A DNA stretch of 64,000 nucleotides, taken from assembly GCF_041022165.1 (NCBI RefSeq), contig NZ_CP163302.1:744001-808000 (forward strand). The letters are read 5' to 3'. The number at the start of each line of letters is the position of its first letter. Within the stretch, counting starts at the first letter, position 1. Source of the DNA: Sinomonas sp. P10A9 (lineage in GTDB: Bacteria > Actinomycetota > Actinomycetes > Actinomycetales > Micrococcaceae). The notes under the pieces were generated by a model. That model saw only the letters and a list, made by a program, of their open reading frames with translations. It made no database searches and was not told the origin of the DNA. Below, piece after piece: positions 60,762 through 64,000 of this stretch. The translations under genes and the position numbers were made by a program.

Positions 60762-61931
60762 ATGACCTCTGACCCCGTCTACCCCCACCTCGACGACGCC
60801 GCCCTCGCCGCCCTTTCTCCCGAGACCCTGACCGTCGCGGCGGGCAGGCCCGAGCGCGGTCCGGATGCCCCGGTGAACCCCGCGATCGTGCTCTCGTCCA
60901 CGTTCATGGGCCTCGGCGGGGTCGGCGAGGGGTCGCGGGGGTATGCGCGCTTCTCGAATCCCACGTGGGATCCCTTCGAGGATGCTCTGGGCAAGCTCGA
61001 GGCCTCGCCCCTCCCGGCGCTCCTGTTCAGCTCTGGAATGGCTGCGGTCGCTGCGGCGATGAGCCTCGTTCCGGTGGGCGGCGTGCTCGTGGCCCCGCGG
61101 CACTCGTACTCGGGCACCCTCGGGCTCGCGCAGCTCAAGGCGGAGCGGGGAGAGCTCACCCTCCTCGAAGTGGACATCGATGACACCGAGGCGGCTTCTG
61201 CCGCTCTTGACGGCGCCGACGTGCTCTGGGTCGAGAGCCCGACCAACCCCATGATGGAGGTCGCGGACCTCCCCGCACTTGTCGCCGCAGCGCGTGCGGC
61301 CGGGGTCCTGACGATCGTCGACAACACGTTCTCGACCCCGCTGGGACAGAAGCCCCTCGCGGTGGGTGCGGACGTCGTCGTGCATTCCGCGACCAAGTAC
61401 CTCGCCGGGCACTCAGACGTGCTCCTCGGCGTGGCCGTCGCGGCGAGCGAGCAGCTGCGCGGGCGCCTGCACCAGCAGCGCACGCTCCACGGTGCCATCG
61501 CGGGCCCCTTCGAGGCATGGCTCGGGCTGCGCGGGCTCCGCACCCTCGCGCTGCGGGTCGAGCGCTCGCAGGCCACCGCGGGGGAGCTCGCCCGCAGGCT
61601 CGAGGAGCACCCCGCCGTCGCGCGTGTGCGCTACCCGGGGCTGCCCTCGGATCCCGGCCACGAGCGGGCGGCGGCCCAGCTGACCGGCTTCGGATCGATC
61701 GTGAGCATCGAGCTCGACGACGCCGCGGCCGCTGACGCCTTCGTGGCCCGCCTCGCGCTCTGGCTTCCCGCCACCAGCCTGGGTGGCGTCGAATCGACGA
61801 TCGAGCGGCGGCGCCGGCACGCCGCCGAGCCGCTCACCGTCCCCGAGGGCCTCGTGCGCCTCAGCGTGGGAATCGAAAACGTCGAGGACCTGTGGGAAGA
61901 CCTCCATCAGGCCCTCGGCGCAGGGCTGTAG
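60762..61931 (+). CDS. cystathionine gamma-synthase / gamma-lyase family PLP enzyme
   Basis: 389 residues from ATG 60762; TAGATT (60749-60754) is 7 nt upstream. Cys/Met metabolism fold: GYARFSNPTWDPFEDALGKLE, FSSGMAAVAAAM, WVESPTNPMMEVADLPAL, VDNTFSTPLGQKPL, PLP-Lys in HSATKYLAGHSDVLLG, and GGVESTIERRRRH near the end. Catalyses gamma-replacement or gamma-elimination in transsulfuration; synthase versus lyase not decidable. Often labelled metB. Confidence 0.93.
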   Translation: MTSDPVYPHLDDAALAALSPETLTVAAGRPERGPDAPVNPAIVLSSTFMGLGGVGEGSRGYARFSNPTWDPFEDALGKLEASPLPALLFSSGMAAVAAAMSLVPVGGVLVAPRHSYSGTLGLAQLKAERGELTLLEVDIDDTEAASAALDGADVLWVESPTNPMMEVADLPALVAAARAAGVLTIVDNTFSTPLGQKPLAVGADVVVHSATKYLAGHSDVLLGVAVAASEQLRGRLHQQRTLHGAIAGPFEAWLGLRGLRTLALRVERSQATAGELARRLEEHPAVARVRYPGLPSDPGHERAAAQLTGFGSIVSIELDDAAAADAFVARLALWLPATSLGGVESTIERRRRHAAEPLTVPEGLVRLSVGIENVEDLWEDLHQALGAGL

Positions 61932-61940
61932 GCTGATCTC

Positions 61941-62264
61941 GTGGACGGCAAATTCCTCATCGCATGGATCCAGTACGGCACGTTCTATGTGACCGGGCTG
62001 ATCTGCGCCGGGGTCGCGGTGTGGGGGTTCATCGACTGCCTCATCCGCAAGGGACCCGCGTTCGAGGCGAACCTCAAGCGGACCAAGGGCTTCTGGCTCG
62101 GGCTCACGGGCGGAGCTGCCTTCGTGACCCTGCTCGGTCTGGCCCTGCCCCAGGGCAGCGGCTTCATCTTCGGCTTCGGTGGGTACGGACTGTTCAACAT
62201 CGCGGCCGTCACGGCTGCGGGCGTCTACCTCGCCGACGTCCGCCCCGCGGTCGCCCGCCGCTGA
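61941..62264 (+). CDS. DUF2516 family membrane protein
   Basis: 107 residues, GTG start with TAGGCT (61929-61934) overlapping the previous stop codon and 6 nt before it. Three helices: YVTGLICAGVAVWGFIDCLI, FWLGLTGGAAFVTLLGLALP, GGYGLFNIAAVTAAGVYLA; IRKGPAFEANLKRTKGFW marks DUF2516. Function unknown. Confidence 0.87.
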   Translation: MDGKFLIAWIQYGTFYVTGLICAGVAVWGFIDCLIRKGPAFEANLKRTKGFWLGLTGGAAFVTLLGLALPQGSGFIFGFGGYGLFNIAAVTAAGVYLADVRPAVARR

Positions 62265-62355
62265 CGTCCCTCGCCGCCGAGGCCGGGTCTCCTCACGCGG
62301 AGATCGGGCCGAGCGTGCCTGAAGCCGCCCGCTGCGCCCGGATAGGCTGATCTCC

Positions 62356-63192
62356 GTGGTGGAGAAGGCGAGGCCGGTCCGGACTGCTTCTGGGCACAGA
62401 GGGCGCGGCGTCGTCGGCAACGTGACCAGGGGGACCACGAACCCCAATCGCATGCGCAGGGTGGATCGCTGGATCACGGGAACCCAGGCCAGACGCCTCC
62501 TCTCCCACCCGCCCCGACCGCACGCCGTCGACCTCGGCTACGGCGCCTCGCCGATCACCGCCGTCGAACTGTTCACCCGCCTGCGCCACGTCCGCCCTGA
62601 CCTGAGGCTCACGGGGATCGAGATCGAGCCACGCCGGGTTGCGGCCGCAAAGCCCCTCGAGCGCGATGGCCTCGACTTCCGCGTCGGCGGATTCGAGCTG
62701 CCCGTCGAGGGCCGCCCGGTCCTCGTACGCGCGTTCAACGTGCTGCGGCAGTACGAGGAGTCCGACGTCTCCGGCATCTGGGACCTCGTCCGTTCCCGCC
62801 TCGCGCCCGACGGAATCTTCATCGAGGGCACGTGCGACGAGATCGGTCGGCGCGCGGCGTGGGTGACGCTCGACGCCGCGGGGCCGCGCGCGCTGTCCCT
62901 CGCCGTGCGCTTCGGCTCGTTCGACCGCCCGTCCGATGTGGCGGAGCGCCTCCCGAAGGCGCTCATCCACCGGAATGTCCCGGGGGAGCGCGTCCACGCT
63001 TTCCTCTCGACGCTCGACGCCGCATGGCTGGCCGCCGCTCCGCTCGCGCCGTTCGGGGTGCGGCAGCGCTGGCTCGCGATGTGCCGATCGGTCAAGGCCG
63101 ACGGCTGGCCCGTGCTTCACGGTCCCAGTCGATGGCGGCTTGGGGAGTTCACGGTTGCGTGGGAGGCCGTGGCGCCGGACGGCCCCCGCTGA
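62356..63192 (+). CDS. class I SAM-dependent methyltransferase-like protein
   Basis: 278 residues, GTG start with TAGGCT (62343-62348) 7 nt upstream. Rossmann MTase core: AVDLGYGASPITAVELFTRL (motif I, GYGASP in place of GxGxG), RLTGIEIEPRRVAAAKPLE (acidic end of beta2), VLVRAFNVLRQYEES, LVRSRLAPDGIFIEGTCDEI. C-terminal part lacks a known substrate domain. Common in actinobacteria near gpmA; substrate unknown. Confidence 0.8.
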   Translation: MVEKARPVRTASGHRGRGVVGNVTRGTTNPNRMRRVDRWITGTQARRLLSHPPRPHAVDLGYGASPITAVELFTRLRHVRPDLRLTGIEIEPRRVAAAKPLERDGLDFRVGGFELPVEGRPVLVRAFNVLRQYEESDVSGIWDLVRSRLAPDGIFIEGTCDEIGRRAAWVTLDAAGPRALSLAVRFGSFDRPSDVAERLPKALIHRNVPGERVHAFLSTLDAAWLAAAPLAPFGVRQRWLAMCRSVKADGWPVLHGPSRWRLGEFTVAWEAVAPDGPR

Positions 63193-63207
63193 ACGGGCCC
63201 CCCGTCT

Positions 63208-63240
63208 ACACGGGGTGATGTCGGGCCCACACGGGGTGAT
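63208..63240. repeat. 21-bp direct repeat upstream of gpmA
   Basis: acacggggtgat-g/t-tcggg at 63208 and 63229, exactly 21 bp apart, between the methyltransferase stop and the gpmA promoter. Confidence 0.75.
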
Positions 63241-63296
63241 TTCGGGGGTTCGTCACGGAGGCCCGGCGGCCGCCCCTTGCCGGATACGATGGCCCC

Positions 63297-64000
63297 ATGA
63301 CCTACACGCTCATCCTGCTGCGCCACGGGCACAGCGAATGGAACGCCAAGAACCTGTTCACCGGTTGGGTGGACGTGGACCTCAACGACCAAGGCCGTGA
63401 GGAGGCCCGCCGCGGCGGCCAGATGCTTGCTGACAAGGGCCTTCTGCCGGATGTCCTCTACACGTCCCGCCTCAAGCGAGCGATCAACACCGCGAACATC
63501 GCACTCGACGTCGCGGACCGCGGCTGGATCGACGTGAAGCGGTCCTGGCGGCTCAACGAGCGCCACTACGGCGCCCTCCAGGGCAAGGACAAGGCCCAGA
63601 CGCTCGCCGAGTTCGGCGAGGAGCAGTTCATGGTCTGGCGCCGCTCCTACGACACCCCGCCGCCTCCCCTCGCGGACGATTCGGAGTTCTCGCAGGCGGG
63701 CGACCCGCGCTACGCGGACCTCGGCGACGCGATGCCGCGCACTGAGTGCCTCAAGGACGTCCTCGAACGACTCCTGCCGTACTGGGAGTCGGAGATCAAG
63801 GAGGACCTCAAGAGCGGCAAGACGGTCCTCGTGACGGCGCACGGCAACTCGCTGCGCGCCCTCGTGAAGCACCTCGACGGCATCAGCGATGACGAGATCG
63901 CGGGCCTGAACATCCCCACCGGCATCCCGCTCGTCTACGAGCTCGACGAGGATTTCAAGCCCACCAACCCCGGGGGCACCTACCTCGACCCCGAGGCCGC
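63297..64000 (+). CDS. gpmA: 2,3-bisphosphoglycerate-dependent phosphoglycerate mutase, 3' end outside window
   Basis: 234 codons seen of an expected about 248. Phospho-His in [20 protein letters not shown] (residue 9), Arg/Glu in [15 protein letters not shown] and [13 protein letters not shown], second His in [17 protein letters not shown]. Interconverts 3- and 2-phosphoglycerate in glycolysis. TACGAT (63285-63290) 6 nt before ATG. Truncated by the window end. Confidence 0.96.
   Translation, partial: MTYTLILLRHGHSEWNAKNLFTGWVDVDLNDQGREEARRGGQMLADKGLLPDVLYTSRLKRAINTANIALDVADRGWIDVKRSWRLNERHYGALQGKDKAQTLAEFGEEQFMVWRRSYDTPPPPLADDSEFSQAGDPRYADLGDAMPRTECLKDVLERLLPYWESEIKEDLKSGKTVLVTAHGNSLRALVKHLDGISDDEIAGLNIPTGIPLVYELDEDFKPTNPGGTYLDPEA

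Overview
The window is a GC-rich, gene-dense stretch of an actinobacterial chromosome. A GTP-dependent PEP carboxykinase, a Pup-proteasome activator (Bpa, ending GQYL), a HAIR-type heat-shock operator, sigmaB/F-type sigma factors, DUF2516 and many promoters placed for leaderless translation point to Micrococcales, most likely Micrococcaceae (Arthrobacter/Sinomonas-like). The genus is an inference; no rRNA or other marker is present to settle it.

Layout. 1-3 kb: truncated Tat-dependent lipoprotein binding protein divergent from a GntR/FCD regulator, then a complete IS481-family element inserted into the 3' end of tRNA-Arg(ACG). 3-8 kb: pckG and a PEP-synthase-like enzyme. 8-13 kb: a ClpC-type unfoldase and poxB, divergent across an HspR-like operator. 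13-19 kb: nitric-oxide detoxification (hmp, nsrR with an NsrR box), a sugar phosphomutase and an acetolactate-synthase-like ThDP enzyme. 19-32 kb: RecQ-PRTase helicase, surface protein, S9 peptidase, FAD protein, glyoxalase-like protein, quinone reductase, two tRNA-Ser genes, a 26-bp minisatellite directly in front of bpa, and an aldo/keto reductase. 32-37 kb: a seven-gene Mrp-type antiporter operon (E-F-G-MbhD-B-C-D) with no MrpA NuoL-like subunit. 37-39 kb: a scarred segment with the tail of a sugar transporter, an orphan Vsr endonuclease and an apparently dead HAD phosphatase.

39-55 kb is a stress island. A sigmaB/F-type promoter next to a sigma factor gene faces an operon of overlapping genes: a 20-codon leader ORF, a 4-TM protein, a gluconate-dehydrogenase subunit-3-like protein, a GMC flavoenzyme with a 3Fe-4S-type Cys triad, a PoxB-like ThDP enzyme and a mandelate-racemase-type dehydratase. 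Around it are a STAS protein without its phosphorylatable Ser, a lone LuxR response regulator, GH15 hydrolase, a repeat-bearing coiled-coil membrane protein, topoisomerase IB, a degenerate SDR, a second sigma paralogue, two Rho_N mini-proteins, DUF6328, a universal stress protein and an SPW protein. No RsbW-type anti-sigma kinase is visible. This operon is my best candidate for an undescribed system.

55-64 kb returns to housekeeping: AI-2E family permease, tRNA-Thr(CGT), a HAD hydrolase, tmk-holB-secreted peptidase operon, a cystathionine synthase/lyase, DUF2516, a methyltransferase and gpmA, which is cut by the window end.
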